Below, piece after piece: positions 44,705-54,549 of a stretch of 64,000 bases of DNA. The notes below the pieces were generated by a model. It was not told the origin of the DNA, made no database searches, and saw nothing but the letters and a program-made list of their open reading frames with translations. The translations under genes and the position numbers were made by a program. This stretch comes from Chthoniobacteraceae bacterium (GTDB lineage: Bacteria > Verrucomicrobiota > Verrucomicrobiia > Chthoniobacterales > Chthoniobacteraceae): positions 53,607 through 117,606 of the forward strand of contig CANIWM010000009.1 of the NCBI GenBank assembly GCA_947471505.1, given 5' to 3'. Positions within the stretch are counted from its first letter, which is position 1. Each line of letters opens with the position of its first letter.

Positions 44705-45805
44705 ATGAACACGCCAGCCTTCCTCGCCCTTGCCGCACTGACCGCCACCAGCTTCGCACAGACCGGTTCCGCTTATGAAAAAGCAGCGAGCATCCGGTAT
44801 CCAAAGCTCGATTTCGCAGAAGCCTCGCTGGAAGACGCCGTCGCGTTTTTGAGGAAAGCCTCCGCGCCCCTTGCGCCGGATAAAACTAGCTTCAACCTCG
44901 TCATCCAACCCGGCAAATCCGCGCCCAAGCCCATCACCCTGCACCTCGCCAATATCCCCGCGCCCGAGGCCGTCCGCTACTGCGCGGAGGCAGCAGGATA
45001 CAACGTCCGGTGGAGCGGCGGATTCGCTATCATCTCGGAGCAAAATCCCCCCGCGCTTCCCGATGTAGCGTTTCTTCCCGGAGGAGCCGGGTTTGCCAAA
45101 AAGATGTCGGGCGTCGTTTTCCCCCGGCTCGAGTTCCGCAACAGTACGACTCGCGAGGCGCTGGAGTTTGTCTCGAAAAAAGCCCGCGACCTCGCTCCTT
45201 CGGGGCCGATTCTCAATATCATCATCCAATCACCCACCGCCGCCAAAGCAGCGATCCCGGCGAAGCCGATCCCCGGCTTGGAAGGCACCGTCATCGTTGC
45301 CGGCCTCGAACCGCCACCGGCCCCGGTGCCTGCCACGACTGAAGCGCCAGAAATCGGCGAACGCGAACTCACGCTCACCGTCAACAACACGCCCGTGCCG
45401 GAACTGCTCCGCATCATCGCACTGCTTACCGGGACCACCGTGCGGTGGGACAGCAATGCCGTCGTCCTCGGCGACAAGGGCTGCGAGAAGCGCCCCGAAG
45501 TCGTGAACACCGTCGCCATCAAAGGAAAGCTCATCATGGAAAAGCTGGCCAACATCGAAATTCCGAAGCTCGAATTTCGTGAAGCGAAAATGAGCGAGTG
45601 CGCGGACTTCTTCAGCAAGAAACTCAAGGAACTCGATATCGAAGGCAAAGGCTTCAACCTCCTCGCCAGCGGTGCATCCGCAGATCGGATGCTCACCTTC
45701 AAACTCGATAAAATCCCCGCGCTAGAAGCCCTTCGCTACATGGCCGAACTCTCCGGCACCGACCTCCGCATCGAGCACAACGCGCTCGTCTTTCAGCCGA
45801 GGTAG
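44705..45805 (+). CDS. Secreted protein with three STN/secretin-N-like repeats
   Basis: The 366-residue protein has a signal (MNTPAFLALAALTATSFAQ) and three copies of a beta-alpha-beta unit of about 100 residues. Each starts I-x-x-P-K-L-x-F-x-x-A (RYPKLDFAEASLEDAVAFL; VVFPRLEFRNSTTREALEFV; EIPKLEFREAKMSECADFF) and ends with a VRxPELLRII/EALRYMAELSG-type helix before a final strand (DLRIEHNALVFQP). This resembles the secretin/TonB short N-terminal (STN) module seen in pilus and T2SS secretins and in TonB receptors. No secretin barrel follows, so it is a stand-alone repeat protein of unknown role. Confidence 0.65.
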   Translation: MNTPAFLALAALTATSFAQTGSAYEKAASIRYPKLDFAEASLEDAVAFLRKASAPLAPDKTSFNLVIQPGKSAPKPITLHLANIPAPEAVRYCAEAAGYNVRWSGGFAIISEQNPPALPDVAFLPGGAGFAKKMSGVVFPRLEFRNSTTREALEFVSKKARDLAPSGPILNIIIQSPTAAKAAIPAKPIPGLEGTVIVAGLEPPPAPVPATTEAPEIGERELTLTVNNTPVPELLRIIALLTGTTVRWDSNAVVLGDKGCEKRPEVVNTVAIKGKLIMEKLANIEIPKLEFREAKMSECADFFSKKLKELDIEGKGFNLLASGASADRMLTFKLDKIPALEALRYMAELSGTDLRIEHNALVFQPR

Positions 45806-46033
45806 CTACCACTGGCGAAAGAACTCAAGGATACCGTGGTAAAAGCGGTCACCGTAACGGATGGCGAGCAACCCGCAGAGGAGCGCACCGACGCCAATGG
45901 AAATCCAGAATGGGCTGGCAGTGCTGAAAAAATACCGAGCAACGGCGAAAAAGACAACGGCTCCACCGAACAAAAATCCGCAGCCGAACCGCATACACTT
46001 TTCGCAGCCGTCCGGTGGTGGACTGTCGTCCAT
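45806..46033 (-). CDS. Small two-span membrane protein
   Basis: The 75 residues open with MDDSPPPDGCEKCMRFGC, a short cysteine-bearing head, then two spans (GFLFGGAVVFFAVARYFF and ISIGVGALLCGLLAIRYG). It ends exactly where the STN-repeat gene ends on the other strand. It starts 8 bp after the PEP-CTERM gene ends on the same strand and may be co-transcribed. Function unknown. Confidence 0.6.
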   Translation of the reverse strand: MDDSPPPDGCEKCMRFGCGFLFGGAVVFFAVARYFFSTASPFWISIGVGALLCGLLAIRYGDRFYHGILEFFRQW

Positions 46034-46041
46034 GATGATGA

Positions 46042-49000
46042 TTACGCCTTCCGCCGACGGCGCCCCATCAGCATCCCGATCCCGCCGAGGAGCAGCGCAG
46101 CACTGCCGGGCTCTGGCACGAGCAGGGCTACGTCATTGCCGCCATGAAGGGTGCCGGCTTCGGCGTTGGCATCGTAGCTGATCTCAAACATGAAATTATC
46201 GACGAAGAACGGTGTCCCGGCGGCGGGGATGTTTGCGAAGGTTCCCGCGACTGCATCAACACCATCGTTTACAATGATGAAGAGAATGTCGTTCAACCGG
46301 AAGTCTGCGCCGGTCGTGATGTTCAGCGTGGCTCCGGTGATGTCCACCGTGCCGTCGAGCACGCCCGTGCCGACGTTGAGCTGATCGTAGGTCGTCCCGG
46401 CGACGGGCAGTGGCCCTGCACCGTGCGCGAGTTCTACGTTAAAGGCTGAGGCTGCACCAAACGTGACACTGCCTCCGACGCTGAGGATGCCAGCGCTGTT
46501 ACCGGGGGCCACGATTCCCGTCGCAGCGGTGACGACGACGTTGCCCGCGACCGTTCCCGATCCGCTCAGCGTGCCGGAGATGACGTCCACATTCGACGTA
46601 TCGGCAAGGGTGTCGTTGATGGCCAAGTCGCCGCCGAGGATGGATACGTTTCCTGCGATGGTCGCCGTGCCAGTCCCGCCGAGAGTCAGCTTCCCAGCGC
46701 CTTGCTTGGTGAGCGGTCCCGCAGCGTTGATGCCACCGCTAAACGAAATATTGCCAGTCGTCGCATTGATCGTCGGGGATGGCCCGAGGTCCGCCGCACC
46801 TGCGAAATCCACGGTGTAGCCGTTGGCCCCGGTGACGTTGAGCGTCGAGGAAGTCATCCCGAGCGTGCCGAGGTGAATCGTATTGCCCGTGGTGATGCCA
46901 GCGGAGCGGTTCACGTCGATGAACGTAGCGACTGCACCCGCGATGGTGACGTTATTTCCATAGGCGATGCTTCCATTGCTGCCAGCCCCGTCGTCGTGGA
47001 GGCTGAGGCGAGCGTCGGTGAGCGCGATGGTGCCAGTGCCGAGCGGGTTGCCCGTGATCGGCGGCTGCGCCGTGAGTCCCTGCGCGGCATTGACGATAAA
47101 CTGGCCGCTGAAGTTGCTGCCGGGATTTTTTACAATCAGCGCGGTTGCCGTGTTATTGGCGTTGCCTTCGATGGTGAGCGACTGACTGCCCGAAAGCCGT
47201 CCGTTGAGCGTTATGTCCTGCGAGGTTCCCGTGGTGGTGAAGCTGCGGAGGTATGCAAACGACGGAGCCTGCACATCCACATCGCCACCAAAGACGGCGA
47301 GATTGCCCGAGCGGACTTGGAGCGTTCCTCCGTTGAGGACGACGTTGTTCGGCAATGCGAAACTGTTCGGTGCTGCCTTGCTCTGGACCACTAGGATTCC
47401 GCCCGTTCCCACCGTCGCGGTTCCACTTCCGATTCCGTTCGCGGATTGGACTTCCACCGCGCCGTCGGTGACTGCCCAGTTCCCGGTGAATCCTACGTTA
47501 TCTGCCACGATGCGCAGCGTCCCCACTCCTTGCTTGGTGATCGGCCCAGCGCCTGTGAGCGAACCTGCCCGCGTGAGGACAAGGCCATTTCCCGCAGCTC
47601 CGGCTGTGACTCGCAGTGTGCCTCCCGCTGCATTCGTATGGATCACCCGCGTTTGCGCTGCGGCACCCCAATCGAGCGTCCCGGCGGCGGTGTATTCTAG
47701 CGCTCCGCCGTCGAGCGTCACCGTTTGCGTCGTGCCGCCGATGGCATCCGTTGTGGCAAATTGGACGGTGCCCTCTTTGATCACGAGGCCGCCATTGAAT
47801 CCCGTATTCGCACCCGTGAAGACGGCCGCGCCGACACCGGTTTTCGCCAGGCTTCCCGCTCCGGTAATCAATCCGCCGAGCGTGACGGAAGTTGCAGTTT
47901 TCACCGTCCCTCCGCCCGCGCTGAGAGTGATTGCGCGAGCTGTGGTATCCGTTGCTCCCGTGTATTCCAACGTGCCGCCATTAAACACCAGCGTCGAGGT
48001 AGCCCCGCCGAGTGGCGAGCCTCCGACGTCCGTCACCGAAGCGACTTGGAGCGTACCCGCATTCATCGTCACAGCTCCGGTGTAGGTGTGGATGCCGCCA
48101 AGCGTCACCAAGCCCGCGCCGTCCTTCGTCACCGTAGCAGTGCCGGTGATCGCTCCCGGTCCCGCGACCGTGTAGGGCTTTGCGATGTTGTTAAAGCGAA
48201 CGATATTCGGCGTGATGTCGCCTCCGGTTAGCGCGACATCCGTGAGCGTCGCGGTGTCATCGAAGAGCACATTGTCCTGCGCGAGGAAGTCCGTCGTTGC
48301 AGCGGGCTGCCCGACGAGGCCCCAGTTTTTCGGCGCTGCGATCGTCGCAGTACTCCATTCCGTGCTCACTTTGCCCGTCCAAATTGGGACCTCCATCGCG
48401 GTGATATTCAGCACGATTGCCGTGTTCACCGCGTCGTTTTCCACCACTGCAGTGGCGACGCGATTCGGCAATGTGCCAGTCTTAAACGCAGTGATACCTG
48501 TGCCACCGAGGACGCCTGCGTAGTCGATGAGCAGATGCTGCCCGAGCCCAGGGTTGGCGCCCGCGAGATTGACTGTGATGGAGTTCGCCCCGCTGTTCAC
48601 CACGAGCCCATCCGTGTTGACCACTGAGATGATGCCCGGCGTCGTCCCTCGATTAAAAGTCAGCGTCGATGTATCTGCTGCGCCACCACCGAGGGTGAGC
48701 GTCGGGACGGTGAGCGTGCCTGCGCCGAGGACGCCGGGGACGATAGAGCCCCCGGTATTGACCGTGACTCCGCCGCCCGTGCTACCTTTGCCCGTCAGCG
48801 TTCCAGTGCCGTTGATCGTCACGCTGGAAGTAGAAAGCGTTCCGTCGATCGCGAGCGAACCGGCGTTAATGGTCGTGGTTCCGGTGTATGGCTGGTTGCC
48901 GGGGATGTAGAGCAATCCGGCACCCGCCTTGAGGATGCCGCCTGGGGCGGGGATCGGATCGGCGACGACGACTGCCGGGTTGCCGTCACGAACACTCAAG

Positions 49001-52000
49001 GGTGCGGCCAGCGTGCCGAAATTCAAAGTTCCAGTCACATCGAAAGTCCGCACCGCACTGTTCAGCTCAATCGCCGAGCGGTCTTGCGCGATCGTCGCCA
49101 AACTTGCCGCGCCGCGCAGGATGTTCGTCGTCCCGATGGAAGTGAACGTGCCATTGACCTGAATCCTGCTTCCACGTGAACCGGTGATGGCCGATGTCGA
49201 AGCCGTGAACGCGCTCGGGCCAGCGTTAAAATTAAACGTGCCGTCCGTAACCGTCAGCCCACCGGCTCCGACGATCAATCGGCTATCCTGCACCGCCGCC
49301 GCAGTTGCTCCGGTCGTGCTACCACCGTCGAAATTAAACACCGCGCCCGCAGCCGCCGTCGTTGCATTCGCCGAGATACCGCCGCCTCGTTGAAAAAGCA
49401 CCGTGCCTGCAGCTCCAACGCTCAGAGTCCCATTGACTTGGAAGAGCGCCGCAGTGCCGCTCCGCAGAGAGCCGAACGTTCCGCCATTTACCGTCACGTT
49501 ATTCACGATATCGGTCTGCTGCGCCACTGGCCCGACGTTCAGCACATCGCCGAACGAACCCGATGTCAGCGTGATGTTCGCCGTGTCTGGGATTTGATTC
49601 GCCGAGCCCGCTACCGCCGCGTATCGGAAATTGCCGCCATCAATCAGCAAGTCTCCGCCGATTGCGTTTGTCCCCGCCGTCTTCCCAGCGAGGAGGATAC
49701 CCGCCAAGACTCGCGTGATGCCCGTGAACGTATTGGGCACCGCCGCACCGCCGAGGGTGACGCTCCCGGTTCCATTCATAATCAATTCGCCCGAGCCGCT
49801 GATGATCGCCGGAATCGTCGCAACATCCGTACGTCGAATCGTCGTCCGCCCGTTATTGATGATGTTTCCAGTCCCAGCCGAGCCATCGCTGATTTCGAGG
49901 TTCGTATTATTATTCACCGTCAGAGCACCCGTGACATTCGCTCCTGCTCCAAGCTCTAGGACACCCTCCGAAATCGTGGTGGTAGCAGACGCAGTCCCGG
50001 CGATAATCACGCGTCCTGCGCCCGTCTTCGTCAGAGTTCCTGCGCCGGAGATTGCGCCAGACAGCGTCAGCGTATTTGCCGTCTTGAGCGTTGCGCCGCC
50101 CGCATTGATCGTCAGCGCGCGGTTTGTCGAAGCTGCTGAAGCGCCTGTGTATTCCAGCGTGCTTCCGCCATCGAGAGTCACCAAGGTCCCGCTTCCGAGC
50201 GAGCTATCCGTCCCGCCATTCGCGAGCGACGCGGCTTTGACGGTTCCAGCGTTGACGGTGACCGATCCCGTAAAGCTATTCGTGTTGTTAAAAGTCACGG
50301 TTGCCGCGCCCGATTTTACCAGCGGCGCATTGCCCGCGATCCCGTTCGTGCCGCTGAACGTGTAATTGCGCGTCGCATTGGTAAATGTGAGCGATGTCAC
50401 CGTCACATTCGCGCCATTGATCGCCACATTTTGATCCGCCGCGGGAAGGTCGTTGAAGACGACGTTATCGTTCACCCGGAAGTCCGTCGGGCTGGTGTTA
50501 TTGGAATTGAGCACCCAGTTTTCCGCTCCACCCTGCACACCCAACGCCCAAGCACCGCTCAGCGAGCCACTCCAGATCGGGAAATCAATGGCGGTAATCT
50601 GATAATCCACGCGCGTATTCGTCGTATCATCAATCAACGCAGCGACGGCCCGGTTTGGCTGAGTCCCGAGGACGAACCCACCAAAACCAGACCCGCCGAT
50701 CGTCACGTAATCCAGCAGGGTAAATGTCTGGGGGAGTGCGCCCACTGGATTACCCGCTATGTTGATCGTCACCTTTCCCGCACCGCCGTTGAGGACGAGG
50801 CTGCCGGTCACATTGACCGACGAAGCCAGCGACGCATCGAAAGTCGCCGCGTTCCCCGCCACCGCGCCAAACGTGAGGTTCTGGAACGTCAACGTCCCGA
50901 TCCCCAGCGCACCCGACTCAACCCTTCCGCCATTGGAAATCGTCGTCGTCCCGTTCACCGTTCCTGTTCCTAAAATGTGACCGCCAATCGTGCTCGTCGA
51001 ACCCGTCCCAACCGTGCCACTCACGCGCAGAGTTGCGGCGCTGTTGACGTTGAGTGTGTGGTTCACAGGGAACGAACCGCCGAGAACCGTCGTGCCCGCA
51101 GCGAGAGTCGTGGACGAGTGCGTATTCGTGCCGCCCAACGTCAACGTACCAGCGCCTGCTTTGGTCAGAGTTCCCGTTCCGGCGACCACATTGTTCAAAG
51201 TGTAATCAACCGTGTTCGCCAGCGTGCCACCAGCGGCTCCCATGGTGATCGTGCCAGTCCCGAGAGCGCCAGCCCCAGAGACCTGAATCGTCCCTCCATC
51301 AAACGAGGTAGAGCTAAACGCATTGGTCGACGTCAGAGCGAGCGTTCCAGCGTTCTGCTTAAACAGTCCGCCCGAAATCTGCCCCACGCCACCCACTGAA
51401 TAGATCCCGCTCGCATTGCTCGCCCGCAAAAAGCCCACGGTGATATTTGCCGGCACATCAATGGTCGCAGTCCCGGTAGGATTCTGGCTGAGCACGGCCC
51501 CACCGCCGAGGTACCCGGTCGCATTCACTCCATCCGTCCAATACTGCGTACCGGTAAGGTCGAGCGAGCCGTTTGGAGCCGTGCCGACGGTGTGCGTCAG
51601 ATTGTAGATCGAGTCCGGGATCACGCTGAATGTCGCCGACACATCGTCGATGCCCATCACCGCATCCGTCCCCGTATCGTTAAAGTTCCGCCAGCGCAAC
51701 GTGATGAATTGCCCAGGCGCCAAGGTCAGGCCGAGGTTTCCCGATTTCGCAGTCGTCAATGGAGTCGCGAGAGCCGCCGTGCCAGCATTCGACGTCGAGT
51801 AATCAAACGCGCCCACCCGAGTCCAACCCGTATCCACGAGCGCTGCGTTCACGGCAAACGTATTCGCATTCCCGTGCGCCGCGCCGCCCGAGGTCAGATC
51901 CGTCACCGCAGTCGCGCTGATTTGATAGAAAAACTGGAAACCATCCACGTTGTTCGCGGTGCCATGTGGAACGTACAGCTCGCCGTTATACGAAAAGTTC

Positions 52001-52419
52001 CCGAGAGAAAGCGACGAACCCGAGTTGTTCTGAAACACCACGCCAAATGCGTTTGCTCCGTAGTTGGTGCTCGTCGGAGAAAGCGCCAGCGCTCGCTCCG
52101 TCCCGGCACCCGCGCTAAAGAAACCGCGCGCGCCCGCCGCGCCAGTCGTATAAATCGCCAACGGCAGCGGGTTCGCCCCACCCGCCAACGGGCTGAACGT
52201 GCTCACACAATCCGCCTGCCAGCCAACGATCGTCCCGTTATCCGTCCAGTTCGACGCAGCCGTCGGCAGCGTATCAAAATTCTGCGTATAGACTGTTGCC
52301 CCCGTGATGGAGATCGCCTGCCCATAAGACGTGGCGACTGCGACGACTCCGATGAGCGCGGCGGCACTCGTCGAAAGGATGTGTTTGTGGGAGGAGCGAC
52401 GGGTCAGGGATGTTTTCAT
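46042..52419 (-). CDS. Giant autotransporter-type beta-strand repeat protein with PEP-CTERM anchor
   Basis: The 2,125-residue exported protein starts MKTSLTRRSSHKHILSTSAA, with a basic n-region and a signal ending near SYGQA. The body is Gly/Thr/Asn/Val-rich with nine or ten autotransporter-associated repeats (TIGR02601-like) of the form GTLTKxGxGxLxLGG, for instance LTKAGAGTLTLGG, VTKDGAGLVTLGG and LTKQGAGKLTLGG. These form right-handed beta-helix units. It ends with VPEPGSAALLLGGIGMLMG and the basic RRRRKA, a PEP-CTERM sorting signal: PEP motif, membrane span, Arg tail. Export and anchoring would need an exosortase encoded elsewhere. A surface adhesin or matrix protein is likely (inference). 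Confidence 0.88.
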   Translation of the reverse strand: MKTSLTRRSSHKHILSTSAAALIGVVAVATSYGQAISITGATVYTQNFDTLPTAASNWTDNGTIVGWQADCVSTFSPLAGGANPLPLAIYTTGAAGARGFFSAGAGTERALALSPTSTNYGANAFGVVFQNNSGSSLSLGNFSYNGELYVPHGTANNVDGFQFFYQISATAVTDLTSGGAAHGNANTFAVNAALVDTGWTRVGAFDYSTSNAGTAALATPLTTAKSGNLGLTLAPGQFITLRWRNFNDTGTDAVMGIDDVSATFSVIPDSIYNLTHTVGTAPNGSLDLTGTQYWTDGVNATGYLGGGAVLSQNPTGTATIDVPANITVGFLRASNASGIYSVGGVGQISGGLFKQNAGTLALTSTNAFSSTSFDGGTIQVSGAGALGTGTITMGAAGGTLANTVDYTLNNVVAGTGTLTKAGAGTLTLGGTNTHSSTTLAAGTTVLGGSFPVNHTLNVNSAATLRVSGTVGTGSTSTIGGHILGTGTVNGTTTISNGGRVESGALGIGTLTFQNLTFGAVAGNAATFDASLASSVNVTGSLVLNGGAGKVTINIAGNPVGALPQTFTLLDYVTIGGSGFGGFVLGTQPNRAVAALIDDTTNTRVDYQITAIDFPIWSGSLSGAWALGVQGGAENWVLNSNNTSPTDFRVNDNVVFNDLPAADQNVAINGANVTVTSLTFTNATRNYTFSGTNGIAGNAPLVKSGAATVTFNNTNSFTGSVTVNAGTVKAASLANGGTDSSLGSGTLVTLDGGSTLEYTGASAASTNRALTINAGGATLKTANTLTLSGAISGAGTLTKTGAGRVIIAGTASATTTISEGVLELGAGANVTGALTVNNNTNLEISDGSAGTGNIINNGRTTIRRTDVATIPAIISGSGELIMNGTGSVTLGGAAVPNTFTGITRVLAGILLAGKTAGTNAIGGDLLIDGGNFRYAAVAGSANQIPDTANITLTSGSFGDVLNVGPVAQQTDIVNNVTVNGGTFGSLRSGTAALFQVNGTLSVGAAGTVLFQRGGGISANATTAAAGAVFNFDGGSTTGATAAAVQDSRLIVGAGGLTVTDGTFNFNAGPSAFTASTSAITGSRGSRIQVNGTFTSIGTTNILRGAASLATIAQDRSAIELNSAVRTFDVTGTLNFGTLAAPLSVRDGNPAVVVADPIPAPGGILKAGAGLLYIPGNQPYTGTTTINAGSLAIDGTLSTSSVTINGTGTLTGKGSTGGGVTVNTGGSIVPGVLGAGTLTVPTLTLGGGAADTSTLTFNRGTTPGIISVVNTDGLVVNSGANSITVNLAGANPGLGQHLLIDYAGVLGGTGITAFKTGTLPNRVATAVVENDAVNTAIVLNITAMEVPIWTGKVSTEWSTATIAAPKNWGLVGQPAATTDFLAQDNVLFDDTATLTDVALTGGDITPNIVRFNNIAKPYTVAGPGAITGTATVTKDGAGLVTLGGIHTYTGAVTMNAGTLQVASVTDVGGSPLGGATSTLVFNGGTLEYTGATDTTARAITLSAGGGTVKTATSVTLGGLITGAGSLAKTGVGAAVFTGANTGFNGGLVIKEGTVQFATTDAIGGTTQTVTLDGGALEYTAAGTLDWGAAAQTRVIHTNAAGGTLRVTAGAAGNGLVLTRAGSLTGAGPITKQGVGTLRIVADNVGFTGNWAVTDGAVEVQSANGIGSGTATVGTGGILVVQSKAAPNSFALPNNVVLNGGTLQVRSGNLAVFGGDVDVQAPSFAYLRSFTTTGTSQDITLNGRLSGSQSLTIEGNANNTATALIVKNPGSNFSGQFIVNAAQGLTAQPPITGNPLGTGTIALTDARLSLHDDGAGSNGSIAYGNNVTIAGAVATFIDVNRSAGITTGNTIHLGTLGMTSSTLNVTGANGYTVDFAGAADLGPSPTINATTGNISFSGGINAAGPLTKQGAGKLTLGGTGTATIAGNVSILGGDLAINDTLADTSNVDVISGTLSGSGTVAGNVVVTAATGIVAPGNSAGILSVGGSVTFGAASAFNVELAHGAGPLPVAGTTYDQLNVGTGVLDGTVDITGATLNITTGADFRLNDILFIIVNDGVDAVAGTFANIPAAGTPFFVDNFMFEISYDANAEAGTLHGGNDVALLVPEPGSAALLLGGIGMLMGRRRRKA

Positions 52420-52595
52420 AGGATGGAGTAGTTGGTTGGAAAAAACAAGAAAGCAGAGGCTTATAGCACTCGGTAACAGTTGCGTTGCAAGAGAGCGAAT
52501 TTACTCACGCTTCGCAAGAGTGATCTCATAAAACTTCCGCTCTCTCCGCCTCCTCGCTTCTCGACGTCGTACGAATTCAGATGCGTGCGCTTGCG

Positions 52596-53564
52596 CTACT
52601 TCGCAGCGACATCCTTCACACAACGAAAGCCCGTATTCGACAAGCCGGTGTCCGTCGCCGTCTTCATACGGGCACCGGGGCGATAGCCTCGGCAGTAGCT
52701 ATCGGCGCACATCCACGAGCCGCCCCGCATCACGCGCTTCATCACACCGGGCTCATCGGGATCGTAGCTCGTGTCGGGGCCGGGAGGGTTTTGCTTCGGC
52801 GACATTTTGTAATACTGCGGCAGATACCAGTCGGCGCAAATCTCCCACACGTTGCCCGCCATGTCGAAAAGGCCAAATCCATTCGCCGGGAAAGAACCCA
52901 CCGGAGCCGTCCCTTTGAAGCCGTCGTCGCCCGTGTTCACTTTCGGGAATTTACCCTGCCACGTATTCGCCATCCACTTTCCGCCGGGGTTAAACTCATT
53001 CCCCCACACAAAGCGGCTCCCCGCCGCGCCGCCGCGTGCCGCGTATTCCCATTCCGCCTCCGTGGGAAGACGCTTCCCTGCCCATTTGCAGTAGGCCATC
53101 GCGTCGTCGTAGCAGACGTGGACGACGGGATGTTTCCCCTTCCCTTCCAGGTTCGACTTTTCACCATCGGGATGCCGCCAATTTGCCCCGATGATCGGCA
53201 CCCACCATTGACGATAGTCCGCGAGATCCACCTCCCCCTCCGGCGGGCGGTGACAGATCCCCAGCGTCTTCCCCTCAAACTCCGGGAGCAACCCCGGCAA
53301 ATCCTTCGCCGTCAGCGGCCGCTCCGACAGCGTCAAATACCCCGTCGCCTTCGCAAACTCCGCGAACTGATCATTCGTCACCTCCGTGATGTCCATAAAG
53401 AACCCCTTTACCGTCACCTCGTGAATCGGCTGCTCGTCCTCCGGCCCATCGTTGCTCCCCATTTGGAAAGTGCCCTCTTTAATATAAACCATCCCCGCCG
53501 GGACCACAGAGTCTGCGGCGAAGAGCGGAACGGCGAATAGCGAAGCGAGAAAAAGCGATTTCAT
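52596..53564 (-). CDS. Formylglycine-generating-enzyme-type (SUMF1) exported protein with both active-site cysteines
   Basis: The 322-residue protein has a signal (MKSLFLASLFAVPLFA) and a FGE-sulfatase domain (PF03781). Family motifs are PAGMVYIKEGTFQMGSN, ITEVTNDQFAEF, GKRLPTEAEWEYAARGG, FDMAGNVWEICADW and RVMRGGSWMCADSYCRGYR. The Cys pair in MCADSYC (C286 and C291) matches the redox-active copper-binding cysteines of true FGE. Most bacterial relatives without them are not formylglycine makers. The predicted activity is oxidation of a sulfatase cysteine to formylglycine, but export would put it in the periplasm and no sulfatase is in the window. The ATG at 53564 gives the signal. Divergent from the M23 gene. 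Confidence 0.82.
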   Translation of the reverse strand: MKSLFLASLFAVPLFAADSVVPAGMVYIKEGTFQMGSNDGPEDEQPIHEVTVKGFFMDITEVTNDQFAEFAKATGYLTLSERPLTAKDLPGLLPEFEGKTLGICHRPPEGEVDLADYRQWWVPIIGANWRHPDGEKSNLEGKGKHPVVHVCYDDAMAYCKWAGKRLPTEAEWEYAARGGAAGSRFVWGNEFNPGGKWMANTWQGKFPKVNTGDDGFKGTAPVGSFPANGFGLFDMAGNVWEICADWYLPQYYKMSPKQNPPGPDTSYDPDEPGVMKRVMRGGSWMCADSYCRGYRPGARMKTATDTGLSNTGFRCVKDVAAK

Positions 53565-53700
53565 AAAATGGATGCGTCCTTGCAATAGCGCACGCAGCCC
53601 ACTTTGGGAGAGAATTTTGCACCCGCCCCTCTGGAAGACACCGCCCCGCGAAATTTACTACTCCCCTTTTCCCCACCGCCTTCTCTAAACTGACACACGA

Positions 53701-54447
53701 ATGCGATTTCTCATCGCCAGTCTCGCCCTCAGTTTTTCGCTCTGCGCCGTCGCCCGCGCCGAGCGAAAGGTCGCTATTTTCATCGCAGACGGCTTCGACT
53801 TCCCCGTCGGCAAACCCGACGGCGACGGCTACTACAAAGCCCGCGGATACACGCCCCACGGCCATCTCGGCGAAGACTGGAACGGCCGCGCAGGCGGCGA
53901 CACCGACCTCGGCGCACCCGTCTATTCCATCGCCCACGGCATCGTCGTTTACGCCAACAATTTCTACCGCGGCTGGGGCAACGTCGTCATCGTCCGCCAC
54001 GCCTACCAAGAAGACGGGCAGATCAAATTCGTCGATTCCCTCTACGGCCACCTCGATAAGCTCCAAGTCCGCTACGGCCAGCACCTCAAGCGCGGCCAAC
54101 AGCTCGGCACCATCGGCACCGGCGGCGGCCTCTACCCCGCACACCTCCACTTCGAGATGCGCAAAGACCTCCGCGTCGGCATGGCCCGACTCTCCTTCCC
54201 AAAAGACGACAGCGTCTATTGGAGCGGCACCCAATTCATCAACGACCACCGCAAACTCGCCATCCCCTCCGCCACCGTCATGGCCCCCATCGACACCTTC
54301 TCCCCCGTCACCGGAAAAATGGACGACAGCGAACCAGCCGAGCCCCGCGGCTTCACCCTCCCCGGAGCCAAACTCCCACCCAAGCCCCTCCCCGGCGCAG
54401 TCCCAGGCCGCTACGACGACCTCCGCAAGCTGCTGGAGAAAAAGTAA
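53701..54447 (+). CDS. M23 family metallopeptidase (LytM-like), exported
   Basis: The 248-residue protein has a signal (MRFLIASLALSFSLCAVARA) and a zinc peptidase domain. The metal site is visible: H55 and D59 in GHLGEDWN and H150 in HLHFE, with the conserved YGHLDK (H117) and H148. This is the usual LytM arrangement for cleaving peptidoglycan cross-bridges. The C-terminal 90 residues (FINDHRKLAIPSATVMAP onward) are proline-rich and probably flexible. It is divergent from the FGE gene, and its role is likely cell-wall turnover. Confidence 0.9.
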   Translation: MRFLIASLALSFSLCAVARAERKVAIFIADGFDFPVGKPDGDGYYKARGYTPHGHLGEDWNGRAGGDTDLGAPVYSIAHGIVVYANNFYRGWGNVVIVRHAYQEDGQIKFVDSLYGHLDKLQVRYGQHLKRGQQLGTIGTGGGLYPAHLHFEMRKDLRVGMARLSFPKDDSVYWSGTQFINDHRKLAIPSATVMAPIDTFSPVTGKMDDSEPAEPRGFTLPGAKLPPKPLPGAVPGRYDDLRKLLEKK

Positions 54448-54549
54448 AACCTGAACGAGAAACGGAGCGCCGCACCTCCCGACGCTCCAGCTTTCACGCG
54501 TTGACCATCGCCCCCCAGCGTGTAAAGCGGGCGGCGAAGGACTCGAACT

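Noticed and set aside
46144..52431. Many plus-strand open frames opposite the PEP-CTERM giant
   Set aside because: They track the repeat sequence of the sense gene and have no domains; the sense gene has signal, repeats and a sorting signal.
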